Shown here: piece after piece, positions 55,501-63,993 of the stretch
How the letters are laid out: every line of letters starts with the position of its first letter
How positions within the stretch are numbered: position 1 is the first letter of the stretch
Assembly (NCBI GenBank): GCA_001771815.1
Contig: MEPU01000013.1
Span: forward strand, 310,001 to 374,000
DNA length: 64,000 bases
DNA from: Bdellovibrionales bacterium RIFCSPHIGHO2_01_FULL_40_29
Lineage (GTDB): Bacteria > Bdellovibrionota > Bdellovibrionia > Bdellovibrionales > Bdellovibrionaceae
Direction: 5' to 3'
Position numbers and translations under genes: made by a program
The notes under the pieces: generated by a model
What the model was told of the DNA's origin: nothing
The model's input: only the letters and a program-made list of their open reading frames with translations
The model's database searches: none

Positions 55501-56316
55501 TTAATGAGTTGGGGTAATTGTATCTCGGATCCATTGTTGATAATAGCTCACGTCAGAAAATCCTGCATAATTCCATTTTTTTATTTTTCGACAAGCAGAG
55601 CCCCAGCTTGTCACGCCTACTAAAACAAACTGGTTTTCAGCTGTGCGATAGAATAAAGGACCACCGCTGTCACCGATGCAATTTGATTTTTGGTCCAGAT
55701 CTGTATAAATACACATCATCCCCAATTGAATTGAGTGTGTCTCCTGCCATTCAGGGTGAAACTGGCAGTCTTGAGTGGGGGCTCTTTGAATTTTTTGTAA
55801 CCACTGTAACGAATTTGGCAAAGTGTTGGGATAGGAAGTATAGCCCCATCCCACTAATTCTAAATAAGACGGAGCGGTATCATTTTCGGAATTTAAAATA
55901 GGAATAATGAAATTGGACTGACTGCTATTTTCCAAATAGATAAGTGCAATATCGTTCTTTAAGGTTGCTCGATCAAATTCAGGATGTAAAAAAACTTTTT
56001 TGATTTTTAAGTTTTCTCCACCATCGCCTTGAATGGATTGAGACGCTCTGGATAAAATAAGTTTTTCCATTTTTACATCATACAAGCAATGCGCAGCCGT
56101 TAGAATCCAGCTTGGACGAATCAGAGTTCCACCGCAAAAATGAATTTTTGTACTTTTTTGCTGAATCAATAGTTGAACATAAAAAGGATAGTCATTGGAA
56201 TTGACGGATATTCCACCGATAATGCCAGTCTCCCCAGGTGCAGAAATACTTATAATATTCTCTTTTTGTGGAGAGCAAGAAAGCATCAGAAAAAATACTA
56301 AAAAATAAAATCTCAT
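55501..56316 (-). CDS. trypsin-family (S1) serine protease lipoprotein
   Basis: A lipobox (LMLSC, C14) implies membrane attachment. The mature chain has the IIGG activation start (32-35) and the catalytic triad in TAAHC (H76), NDIAL (D122) and GDSGGP (S217). The S1-pocket base, six residues before S217, is serine, and VTSWG supplies the substrate-binding strand, which points to chymotrypsin- or elastase-like rather than trypsin-like cutting. The family is rare in bacteria but common in Bdellovibrio-type predators. At 271 residues it consists of a leader plus one domain. Confidence 0.9.
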   Translation of the reverse strand: MRFYFLVFFLMLSCSPQKENIISISAPGETGIIGGISVNSNDYPFYVQLLIQQKSTKIHFCGGTLIRPSWILTAAHCLYDVKMEKLILSRASQSIQGDGGENLKIKKVFLHPEFDRATLKNDIALIYLENSSQSNFIIPILNSENDTAPSYLELVGWGYTSYPNTLPNSLQWLQKIQRAPTQDCQFHPEWQETHSIQLGMMCIYTDLDQKSNCIGDSGGPLFYRTAENQFVLVGVTSWGSACRKIKKWNYAGFSDVSYYQQWIRDTITPTH

Positions 56317-56380
56317 GAATTAATGGACTAGTTGATTTTAAACCTGAACTCAAGCTGCACGCAGCCAGCTGGATTTTGAT

Positions 56381-56409
56381 TTGAATATCTATTTATTGCA
56401 GGGTTAAAT
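56381..56409 (+). promoter_or_regulatory. candidate sigma-70 promoter of aqpZ-kup
   Basis: TTGAAT (-35) and TTAAAT (-10) are separated by 17 bases, and the ATG follows about 20 bases after the -10 box with AGGAGAG between. The match to consensus is moderate in an AT-rich region. Confidence 0.35.
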
Positions 56410-56428
56410 AACACCACAAGGAGAGCTT

Positions 56429-57121
56429 ATGGAAATTAGGAAATTATTAGCTGAAGCAATAGGTACATCATGGTTAGTCTTGGGCGGATGTGGAGCTGCC
56501 GTTTTAGCAGCGTCCTTTCCAAGTGTTGGAATTGGCCTACATGGAGTTTCATTGGCTTTTGGTTTGACCGTGTTGACGATGGCTTATGCCATTGGATCAG
56601 TGTCTGGCTGTCATTTAAATCCGGCCGTTACAATTGGTTTGGCCGTTGCTGGAAAACATCCTAAAAATGAAATTTTACCGTACATCATTGCACAAATTAT
56701 CGGTGGCATTGTGGGCGCGGGCCTTTTGTATTTAATAGCTTCGGGGCAAGAGGGCTTTGATGTGGTTGCTAGTGGTTTTGCAGCGAACGGTTTCGGTGAA
56801 CACTCTCCGGGCGGTTATTCGATGATGTCTGCATTGGTTGCAGAAATTGTTGCCACAGCTTTTTTCTTGTTCGTCATTTTAGGATCTACAAACAAAAAAG
56901 CTCCTGCTGGTTTTGCCCCCATTGCGATTGGTCTTTGTTTGACTTTAATTCACTTGCTGACAATTCCAGTTACAAATACATCAGTCAATCCAGCGCGCAG
57001 CTTAGGACCAGCACTATTTGTTGGTGGTTGGGCTTTGGCACAAGTCTGGTTATTTTTTGTGGGGCCAATAATTGGTGCAGTTATCGGAGCTTTCGCATAT
57101 CAAGCCGTTCATAAGGAATAA
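56429..57121 (+). CDS. aqpZ: aquaporin Z
   Basis: The 230-residue protein has six membrane helices and both NPA loops: HLNPAVTIG near residue 63 and [11 protein letters not shown] near residue 188. The arginine after the second NPA and the overall small filter residues fit a water channel rather than a glycerol facilitator. AGGAG precedes the ATG by 6 bases. The stop is one base before the kup start, so both should be made together in response to osmotic change. Confidence 0.93.
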   Translation: MEIRKLLAEAIGTSWLVLGGCGAAVLAASFPSVGIGLHGVSLAFGLTVLTMAYAIGSVSGCHLNPAVTIGLAVAGKHPKNEILPYIIAQIIGGIVGAGLLYLIASGQEGFDVVASGFAANGFGEHSPGGYSMMSALVAEIVATAFFLFVILGSTNKKAPAGFAPIAIGLCLTLIHLLTIPVTNTSVNPARSLGPALFVGGWALAQVWLFFVGPIIGAVIGAFAYQAVHKE

Positions 57122-57122
57122 A

Positions 57123-59003
57123 ATGTCAAAACATCCCCAAACGACCAAGTATAAACTACTTCTGACCCTTGCGGCGTTAGGGGTGGTTTATGGCGACATC
57201 GGCACCAGTCCCTTGTATGCATTGAAAGAAGCCTTTCATCATTCGCACCTGCTTCCGACACCTGAAAACATCATGGGTATTTTATCATTGATTTTTTGGT
57301 CTTTAATTCTTGTTATTTCGGTGAAGTATCTGGTTTTCATTTTGCGTGCTGACGATAACGGGGAGGGCGGAATTTTGGCCCTAACCTCGTTGATCAAATC
57401 GCCTCAAAAAAAAGAGCTTTCTCAAAATATAAAAGTTGCTCTCACATTGACGGGAGTATTTGGAGCAGCCTTTCTTTATGGTGACGGTATTATCACTCCG
57501 GCGATATCCATTCTAAGTGCTGTTGAAGGTCTGCGGGTGATAACGCCAGTTTTTGATCCCTATATTATTCCAATTACAGTCTTAATACTTGTGTTGTTGT
57601 TTTCCGTACAAAAAAATGGAACTGGATCCGTGGGTAAGGTATTTGGACCAGTAACACTTTTATGGTTTTTAGTTATCGGATTTTTGGGTGCATACAATAT
57701 TTTTCAAAATTTTGAAGTATTAAAATCTGTTAGTCCATTTTATGCGTATCAATTTTTTGTGCAGAATTCGTTTTCAGGTTTTGTGGTGCTAGGTTCAGTT
57801 TTTCTGGTAGTTACCGGTGGAGAAGCTCTTTACTCCGATCTGGGGCACTTTGGAATCGAGCCTATCCGTAAAGCCTGGTTTTATGTTGTGCTTCCGTGTT
57901 TGCTGTTGAATTATTTCGGGCAAGGATCTTTCTTGCTTGATCATCCCGAGGGTGTCAGTAATCCATTTTTCTCAATGGCGCCTGCATGGTCGCTTTACCC
58001 ACTGGTAGTACTTGCGACTTTGGCGACCACAATTGCATCACAGGCGCTGATCACTGGAGTCTTTTCAATATCAATGCAAGCCGTACAACAAGGCTATCTT
58101 CCGCGGGCACTTATTCGCCACACTTCCGAAAATGAATTTGGCCAGATCTACATTAAAAATATTAACTACTTACTGATGATGGGATGTATTCTGCTGGTTC
58201 TGATTTTCAAAACTTCCAGCAATTTGGCGGCGGCTTATGGTATTGCAGTTACACTAACGATGATTATAACCACTTTGCTTTTTTACGTTGTCGCCGTTTA
58301 CCGGTGGGGCTGGAATGTCTATGGGGCGCTGGCACTCTGTTCGGTTTTTGCGGCTATCGATTTGGCATTTTTAGGAGCGAATCTTCTTAAAATTTTGGAT
58401 GGCGGATGGTTCCCGATGATTCTGGGAATTGCGGGTTTTATCTACATGTCGACGTGGAAACGTGGACGAGAAATTTTAAACTCTATATTAAGTAAAAAGC
58501 ATGTACCACTAATCGAGTTTATGGAAAAAATCGCCAGAGAGAATATTTATCGATCTGAAGGAACCAGCGTCTTTATGAGTCGAGATCTTATGATCGCGCC
58601 CCTTTCTTTAATTAATACCGTAGAGCATTTGAAGACGGCACATAAGAATCTCATTTTTGTATCGGTTAAAATTACAAATAAACCAAAAATTCTGGGTCAG
58701 CGTTATGAACTTACTGAATGTGGTTTCGGGTGCTATCAGCTGTTGATTCATTTTGGTTATCTAGAAAAACCGAATGTTCCCGCAGTTTTTAATTTGATTA
58801 AAGAAACAAATCCAATTTTTGACAAAGATAAGGCCAGCTTTTTTATTGGTCGCGAAAATATTTTTGCGACGGCTCTTCCAGGCATGGCGATCTGGCGAGA
58901 GAAATTATTTTCTTTCATCTTCAGAAATGAACTGCCAGCGACAGAGTATTTCGAATTGCCGAAAAGCCGAGTCGTTGAAGTGGGAACCCAGGTTGAGATT
59001 TGA
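57123..59003 (+). CDS. kup: low-affinity potassium uptake protein Kup
   Basis: The 626-residue transporter has the KUP/HAK signatures: GVVYGDIGTSPLYALKEAF near the start, VLRADDNGEGGILAL (as ILRADDNGEGG), YGDGIITPAISILSA and GGEALYSDLGHFG. Twelve helices span about residues 1-440, and a soluble C-terminal region follows. Length matches E. coli Kup (622). It co-transports potassium and protons, mainly under hyperosmotic or acid conditions. It is coupled to aqpZ by a one-base spacer. A perfect terminator follows. Confidence 0.94.
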   Translation: MSKHPQTTKYKLLLTLAALGVVYGDIGTSPLYALKEAFHHSHLLPTPENIMGILSLIFWSLILVISVKYLVFILRADDNGEGGILALTSLIKSPQKKELSQNIKVALTLTGVFGAAFLYGDGIITPAISILSAVEGLRVITPVFDPYIIPITVLILVLLFSVQKNGTGSVGKVFGPVTLLWFLVIGFLGAYNIFQNFEVLKSVSPFYAYQFFVQNSFSGFVVLGSVFLVVTGGEALYSDLGHFGIEPIRKAWFYVVLPCLLLNYFGQGSFLLDHPEGVSNPFFSMAPAWSLYPLVVLATLATTIASQALITGVFSISMQAVQQGYLPRALIRHTSENEFGQIYIKNINYLLMMGCILLVLIFKTSSNLAAAYGIAVTLTMIITTLLFYVVAVYRWGWNVYGALALCSVFAAIDLAFLGANLLKILDGGWFPMILGIAGFIYMSTWKRGREILNSILSKKHVPLIEFMEKIARENIYRSEGTSVFMSRDLMIAPLSLINTVEHLKTAHKNLIFVSVKITNKPKILGQRYELTECGFGCYQLLIHFGYLEKPNVPAVFNLIKETNPIFDKDKASFFIGRENIFATALPGMAIWREKLFSFIFRNELPATEYFELPKSRVVEVGTQVEI

Positions 59004-59021
59004 CCAGACTAGAAGACAAAC

Positions 59022-59055
59022 ATTTAAAGGAGACCTCTTGAGGTCTCCTTTAAAT
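59022..59055. terminator. bidirectional terminator with a perfect 16-bp stem
   Basis: ATTTAAAGGAGACCTC and its exact reverse complement are separated by two bases. The stem lies 18 bases after kup (+) and 24 bases before the stop of the small exported gene (-), so it serves both convergent genes. The AAA/TTT ends provide short U-runs both ways. Confidence 0.8.
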
Positions 59056-59079
59056 ACAAATTTTTCGAAGAAATCAGTA

Positions 59080-59376
59080 TTAGTTTCTGTATAAATCATC
59101 TTCTTTCGGAGCTGTGAAACCAGCATCGAGGAAATGTTTATTAAACTTTTTTAGCCAAGCTGGAACATGAGCATTTTTGTTACATTTCGTGAAACCATGG
59201 TCGCCAACGGGGCAAAGGATTTCTGCAGGAGTATTCTGAGAAGGTGGACGTACCTTGTACGTAACCATTTCACAACGATCGCCAGATTCACCACGATCAC
59301 AAACTTCAACAGTGATATACTTTGCAGATGCGCTGATAGATACAAGTGCAATAATTGCAAATACGATTTTTTTCAT
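59080..59376 (-). CDS. small exported protein, 98 aa
   Basis: A signal peptide (MKKIVFAIIALVSISASA) precedes an 80-residue mature part with four cysteines (VCDRGESGDRC, LCPVG, KCNK), probably two disulphides. No family is recognised. AAGGAG lies about 9 bases before the ATG. It is convergent with kup and transcribed alone. Confidence 0.7.
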   Translation of the reverse strand: MKKIVFAIIALVSISASAKYITVEVCDRGESGDRCEMVTYKVRPPSQNTPAEILCPVGDHGFTKCNKNAHVPAWLKKFNKHFLDAGFTAPKEDDLYRN

Positions 59377-59702
59377 TTTTCTCTCCTTAGAGTTTAGTTT
59401 TTACAGAAGCCCTATTGCTGCTGTTTGAATTTTTACGGTGAAATGCTTATTGGATATTTTCAGAGAACATACAAACTTTTTGATAGAGGTTAAGTTTACT
59501 CAATAGTGTTGTAAAATTTTTTTGATTACACAGATATCTTAAAAAATATATTGCAGCCGATTTAAAAGAAAAGATGGTGCTCCTCGGAGGACCTCGCTTA
59601 TACTCTGAAATATTCTTGGGTTGATTGTGCAGCCTTCGTCCTGTTGTTAATTAGTTGATGCGACTTGTGATTTTGATTTTAGCGATTTTTTAAGAGAAAA
59701 AT
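59377..59702. other. 326-bp intergenic region without recognised genes
   Basis: Between the 98-residue gene and tRNA-Ser nothing codes for a protein of useful length. The 59377-59480 part must carry the promoter of the small exported gene. A short dyad, TCCTCGGAGGA, lies near 59580; no ncRNA structure could be supported. Confidence 0.6.
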
Positions 59703-59792
59703 TGGCGGAGAGAGCGGGATTTGAACCCGCGTCAGGTTTAACCCTGAACACGCTTTCCAAGCGTGCGCGATCAGCCACTCTGCCACCTCTCC
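59703..59792 (-). tRNA. tRNA-Ser (anticodon GGA)
   Basis: Reading the minus strand from 59792, the acceptor GGAGAGG pairs with TCTCTCC, a G discriminator follows and CCA is encoded at 59703-59705. The anticodon stem CACGC/GCGTG encloses TTGGAAA, giving the GGA anticodon. A long variable arm (TTCAGGGTTAAACCTGA) and the T-loop GGTTCAAATCC confirm a class II serine tRNA. Nothing in the flanks suggests use as an integration site. Confidence 0.95.
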
Positions 59793-59811
59793 GAATATTG
59801 GAATTGGTCGA

Positions 59812-59839
59812 TATTTACATGGCTTTTGTTAAAATTCAA
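59812..59839 (-). promoter_or_regulatory. candidate promoter of tRNA-Ser
   Basis: On the minus strand TTGAAT (59839-59834) and TAAATA (59817-59812) are spaced by 16 bases and end 19 bases before the tRNA 5' end. The boxes match consensus moderately. Confidence 0.4.
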
Positions 59840-59894
59840 TCTGCTTGATGGGGCGGCTATTGATCACCCCATCATTTCGTGAAACAGTAGGCCT

Positions 59895-60656
59895 ATGACG
59901 AATGTGATTTTCTTAATTTTGGTAGTTTTTGTAGGCAATGTCTTTGCTCAAGAGATTTGGGTCGAGGACTATCCAGTGGCGGCGGGTGATATTGAGTCTG
60001 TGCAGCCGTCGGCTGATGAGGATTATCGTTGGCTTTATGAAATCCTGATGCCTGTGAACTTTCAAAATGAGCTTCCGAGCGAGGCCTTTAAATCGTTTCG
60101 GGTTCATCTGAAGGATTCTTATAAACAGTTTCCCACACCCGAACAGATTCAGCAAAAAAATCTTAAGTCGATTCGCTCCGTCAGTGGAACAATGACCTAT
60201 GCAAGCATCATCAAAAAAAAATACCGCTATGATATTGTTTCTGATCCTCAGGGATTTGTAATTCATGTTCGTGTGCATTTAAAAAATCCAACAGCTAGCG
60301 ATAAAGTGAATTTTTCTCAAAAAATGAAAGAGGCCCAAGACCTATGGAATGAAAGCCGCATCGAAACAGATTTTCAGTACCAGTTTCATTTTGAAATTGT
60401 GTCCGAGTCAGCGAAGGCGCATTTTTCTGTTTCTGTTTTGGATACGACTCGTGGTCCCTACGACACCAATTGGGGGCGGGATTGGACGGGGCGAGTTGTT
60501 GCTCACGAGGTTGGCCACATGTTGGGGCTGGGTGATGAGTATCAAACGATCTCTGGAAAATTTGATTGCTTGCGACCATCATTGATGTGCACCGCTTGGA
60601 GCGGTGCTTTGATGACACATCATTATTATTTTATTTTGAGACGTAATCTGAAGTGA
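59895..60656 (+). CDS. secreted metzincin-like zinc metalloprotease
   Basis: The signal peptide (cleaved near NVFAQ) precedes a pro-region of about 100 residues. The catalytic helix HEVGHMLGLGDEY occupies residues 204-216, fitting HExxHxxGxxD with H204, H208 and D214 as zinc ligands and E205 catalytic. Metzincins with aspartate as third ligand are known. A cysteine pair and SLMCTAWSG follow, where a Met-turn would be. At 253 residues it is short. It is convergent with the vWA lipoprotein, the stops being adjacent with no spacer. Confidence 0.82.
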   Translation: MTNVIFLILVVFVGNVFAQEIWVEDYPVAAGDIESVQPSADEDYRWLYEILMPVNFQNELPSEAFKSFRVHLKDSYKQFPTPEQIQQKNLKSIRSVSGTMTYASIIKKKYRYDIVSDPQGFVIHVRVHLKNPTASDKVNFSQKMKEAQDLWNESRIETDFQYQFHFEIVSESAKAHFSVSVLDTTRGPYDTNWGRDWTGRVVAHEVGHMLGLGDEYQTISGKFDCLRPSLMCTAWSGALMTHHYYFILRRNLK

Positions 60657-62186
60657 TTATTTTTTTGCAACCTGAACGATAAGTCCGCCATTTGAAACAA
60701 TCGAATAGGGATCGTTGGCACTCAGTACCGAATCACTTAAACGAACTGATATGAAACCCTCTAATGTTTTTGCTAGTTCGATATCACCAGGTAAGGCATC
60801 TATTCCATTAAGTATAACTCGAATAGATTCCGGATCTAAATTGGCGTCCTTCAGAATAATTGGAGCGATCTGAACACTATCTTTTAGATCTTTGTATGAA
60901 AAGCTAAATTCTACTTTGGCTCGAGCCGGAGGGGCTTTATCAAATTCAACTTCATTTTTATCAGTAAGGCGTACTCCAGAGTTTACCCATTCGCCATTAA
61001 CTTTGATACGAACTGAATCACGACGAATATTTTTATCGGCCAGTTTAAATTTTTTAGGATAAGGTTTCCGTCCATCCGGCAAATTGCTTTGTGTGGACAC
61101 AATGGAAACTGTCGCTGAAGCTCCGTTCTTTAAAAGAATTTCTATTTTTCTTTTTCCCAGTGCAAGTGTGGGATCGATTCCAGAGTTTTCATCAATGGCG
61201 TAGTTTGCCAAATAAGTTGTTTGAACTCGGTTCATAATACGATCTAAGATTGTATCCAAAGTGATTGTTCCAGCAATAAGATCGTTAAAGTTAAACCACT
61301 CGCCCTGACTGGCTTCAACAACGCCGGGTGATCCCTGAAAAGGTCTGTTATAACCTGCGCGGGAAGGAGTTGCGGCAAAGACCTTCATTTGGCTTGTCGA
61401 AATAGCATTGGCAACTTCACTGTAACGAGGCGCTAAGCTACCCACATCACCTTGATTACCAGGAGAATACAGAAAGCCATCATCGGTTATTAAAATCACA
61501 AAACGTTGGGACTTGTCTGTCCAAGGGGCTTTTGAGGCATCTATTAGGGCTCGCATCGGGTTTTCATGCAAATCAGATCCTCCGGGATCACTGATTCCGG
61601 TTAAGGCTTTGAGTTTTGAAATTTCTGAAATGAGCTCGTCAACTTGGCTTTGTGTTGTTGGATCGGCGGGATTGTTGTCATAAAAACGATCGCAATTTTT
61701 GACGGTACGATCTCCAAACGTAATAAGACACATCCGAGTATGGTTTCCTTTAGCGCGGCTATTTTGAACAAAACTGATCAGTCTTGTTTTTGCGGATTCA
61801 ATCGTTGGCGACATAGAGCCCGTGATATCAACAGCAAATATGATATCGACATTTTGTTTTGTCGTTGTTGATTGTGATTGAACTAAAAAATTATTTACAG
61901 GAACACTATTTTCAATGATTGAAAAATCACCGGTTTCTAAACCAGAGACATTAGTACCATCTGGCATGGTGACTCGAAATGCCAGCTGTGTTTCATTTGA
62001 TTCCAGTTGGGGCTGCTCATAGGATGTTGTGGAGCTTTCTATTTTAAAGAAATTTGCATAAATTTCTGTTTCATTGAATTTAATGGAGCCTTGATCCACA
62101 ACTCCAAACTGAGTCCGACTGCACGATGACAGTACTCCTACGGCGATAACTGCAACTAAGATGTGTTTAAATACTAATGAGAACAT
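60657..62186 (-). CDS. von Willebrand factor A domain lipoprotein
   Basis: The start at 62186 has GGAGG about 8 bases upstream; in-frame ATGs further up lack it. A lipobox LSSC follows the hydrophobic helix (lipidated near residue 22). The 509-residue protein contains a vWA domain whose metal site begins DITGSMS (D-x-T-x-S) with ILITDDGF as the later acidic strand. Two beta-rich regions follow (about 350-500). vWA domains bind protein partners through the metal site; the partner is unknown. Confidence 0.82.
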   Translation of the reverse strand: MFSLVFKHILVAVIAVGVLSSCSRTQFGVVDQGSIKFNETEIYANFFKIESSTTSYEQPQLESNETQLAFRVTMPDGTNVSGLETGDFSIIENSVPVNNFLVQSQSTTTKQNVDIIFAVDITGSMSPTIESAKTRLISFVQNSRAKGNHTRMCLITFGDRTVKNCDRFYDNNPADPTTQSQVDELISEISKLKALTGISDPGGSDLHENPMRALIDASKAPWTDKSQRFVILITDDGFLYSPGNQGDVGSLAPRYSEVANAISTSQMKVFAATPSRAGYNRPFQGSPGVVEASQGEWFNFNDLIAGTITLDTILDRIMNRVQTTYLANYAIDENSGIDPTLALGKRKIEILLKNGASATVSIVSTQSNLPDGRKPYPKKFKLADKNIRRDSVRIKVNGEWVNSGVRLTDKNEVEFDKAPPARAKVEFSFSYKDLKDSVQIAPIILKDANLDPESIRVILNGIDALPGDIELAKTLEGFISVRLSDSVLSANDPYSIVSNGGLIVQVAKK

Positions 62187-62487
62187 ACGTGTAGCCTCCA
62201 TTGTTCTATACAAAGCAATAGTGGTGCTCGAAAATTTGTATTCAATTCGTCTGAAACAAATTCAAAGTTCATTAAAATGATCAAAAGTTAGCAGTGTCTA
62301 AAGTTTTGATTATAAAAATGAAATTGAAATAGTGATTATTGCTAGAGTTTTCATGTGAATAGGTACTGAACAGTCTAAAACTTCATCGCTTCGTTGAAAC
62401 TGCTGTGATTATCGTGACATAAGATTTGTCACTTGCTGGTCTAGTTTTTTTAAATCTGAAAAAATATTAGACAGGCTAAGAGTGAAT

Positions 62488-63135
62488 TTAATTTTTTCGA
62501 AATTCAATAAGATCTGTTTTTCTAATTTTTTCAAGCTTTTTAAATTTGAGTCGTGTGTTCATGCGTTCGATTTCTTCTAAGATCTGAATGCCGTGAATTT
62601 CTAAATCTTTGACCAGCACATAGGCCACTCCCATTGGGTTTAACGTGGACTCTATGGCCAATACTAAATCTTTAAAAGTGGCATCAAGAAAGAAGCGACA
62701 TCGATTTTTAAACTCATCCGGGGAAAAGGCACCATGACCACTTCTGAAATAAGGGGGATTGCTGATGATGAGATCATACTTTTCTTGGTAAAAAGGGTTA
62801 TTTATAAGTACAGAATAATTGAGCAATAGAAAATTACAAATCGATTCAACATCAAGTTTTTTGCTGTTTAAGTTAAAGTAATTCTTGTAAATTTCTTGAA
62901 CTTCCAAAAAATCTGCTGTTCTGGGTAGGTCCAGTCCGTGTGTTTTTAAGTGGTAAATAAAGTCCAGACCAACAACGCCGCAGCCAGAGCAAAGATCCAT
63001 AAAAGTCTCGTATTTTTGACCAGATAGCCGCACCAACTCAAAGACGTGTCTCGCTAAAAAGACCGAGTCATGCGAAAAGCGATAGGACTCGGGCTGAAGG
63101 TAATTAAATGTTGGAAAAGGGTTGATACTGCTCAT
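62488..63135 (-). CDS. TrmN6-like tRNA1(Val) adenine-N6 methyltransferase
   Basis: The 215-residue protein has an S-adenosylmethionine loop (MDLCSGCGVVGLD near residue 43) and the NPPY catalytic motif (SNPPYFRSG near residue 128) of N6-adenine methylases. The opening QPESYRFSHDSVFLA matches the YfiC/TrmN6 N-terminus (QPxxGYRFSxDxxLLA). It would methylate A37 of tRNA1(Val). It is divergent from the 63240 gene, and 104 bases between contain two dyads. Confidence 0.78.
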   Translation of the reverse strand: MSSINPFPTFNYLQPESYRFSHDSVFLARHVFELVRLSGQKYETFMDLCSGCGVVGLDFIYHLKTHGLDLPRTADFLEVQEIYKNYFNLNSKKLDVESICNFLLLNYSVLINNPFYQEKYDLIISNPPYFRSGHGAFSPDEFKNRCRFFLDATFKDLVLAIESTLNPMGVAYVLVKDLEIHGIQILEEIERMNTRLKFKKLEKIRKTDLIEFRKN

Positions 63136-63140
63136 GTCGA

Positions 63141-63152
63141 ATGTATATACAT
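63141..63152. promoter_or_regulatory. ATGTATATACAT palindrome before the TrmN6-like gene
   Basis: A perfect 12-bp palindrome lies 5 bases before the start codon of the methyltransferase gene. It may be an operator or part of the -10 region; there is no direct evidence for either. Confidence 0.25.
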
Positions 63153-63182
63153 ACAGTAAGGAGATGGCTATTTTTACTTTTT

Positions 63183-63205
63183 ACCTGTCAAAAAAAGTGA
63201 CAGGT
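63183..63205. promoter_or_regulatory. ACCTGTCA-N7-TGACAGGT dyad in a divergent promoter region
   Basis: Perfect 8-bp arms are separated by seven bases, mostly A. No U-run follows on either strand, so a repressor or activator site is likelier than a terminator. It lies 35 bases before the 63240 gene and 48 bases before the methyltransferase gene. Confidence 0.4.
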
Positions 63206-63239
63206 GAAAGTTTATATAACTCAAGCTATATAGGATCAC

Positions 63240-63884
63240 ATGAATAAAAACACATTAAAATTTTTTGCAGTTCTATTCTTTGCATTTAGCTCTCAGGCGA
63301 ACTCATCATTTGAATCTATTGGAATTCCGATGATGAAAGAATCTGTTAAGAAATCATTTCAACTTTCTGATTCTGCCCAAGGCTGTCCGCAGGCTGGTTT
63401 TCAGGAATTCGATAGTTTGTCGTCTGCTCGTGGAAGTGCCATGTCGTCTTCGAAAATAATCACACAGTTGCTTGAGGAAATTGATCCGCACCACCGCGAG
63501 ATTTCAGTTGAAAATTCACGATGCGGCAGTTGTCGTCAAGTGAATGAAATCGCAGTTTTTTCAACATCAGAGCCCGAAAAAGTTAAAATGAACGAGTTTT
63601 GTAATAATCGACCGACAGTTAATGTGGAAAAAGAAATGGAAAACTCAGATGTTCAAGACTTTGCATCGGATACGATGCGTGGAAAAACTCCAGAGGGTAA
63701 GGAACTCTATGCTGGTTGCCCAGATCCATGTTCATTTTATGTGGCTTCGGCGACGACTCCGCGTTCTGAAACTCGAAGTCTTTTGAATTTGACAGTTCAC
63801 TGTGGTCAACCTCGAAATGGTGGCGTTTTGATGGCTAAGTACATCTATAAGGCTGGATTAGTGCAGAAATGGGCATGTCAATAG
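63240..63884 (+). CDS. exported cysteine-containing protein, 214 aa
   Basis: A signal peptide (MNKNTLKFFAVLFFAFSSQA) precedes a 194-residue mature part with about nine cysteines in spaced pairs (GCPQ, RCGSC, FCNN, GCPDPC, HCGQ, WACQ), suggesting several disulphides. The mature start is acidic and helical, the end beta-rich. No family is recognised. The promoter region carries an 8-bp dyad listed separately. Confidence 0.65.
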   Translation: MNKNTLKFFAVLFFAFSSQANSSFESIGIPMMKESVKKSFQLSDSAQGCPQAGFQEFDSLSSARGSAMSSSKIITQLLEEIDPHHREISVENSRCGSCRQVNEIAVFSTSEPEKVKMNEFCNNRPTVNVEKEMENSDVQDFASDTMRGKTPEGKELYAGCPDPCSFYVASATTPRSETRSLLNLTVHCGQPRNGGVLMAKYIYKAGLVQKWACQ

Positions 63885-63993
63885 TCACAGTCTTTTGGGG
63901 CAAGAATCCCCCTGCATTTTCTTTAAATCAAAGGAATCCTTTTTAAGGCCAGGTATACACATTGCTGAGTTTTTACCAAAAGGTGGGACTCAT

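Noticed and set aside
55518-55901. 127-residue plus-strand frame
   Set aside because: Antisense to the S1 protease, whose triad and length are complete.
59703-59792. tRNA-Ser considered as an integration site
   Set aside because: No integrase, no repeated tRNA 3' end and no change in gene content on either side.
63885-63993. GGGG/CCCC and AAAGG/CCTTT short hairpins considered as terminators
   Set aside because: Stems of 4-5 bp without a proper T-run are expected by chance.
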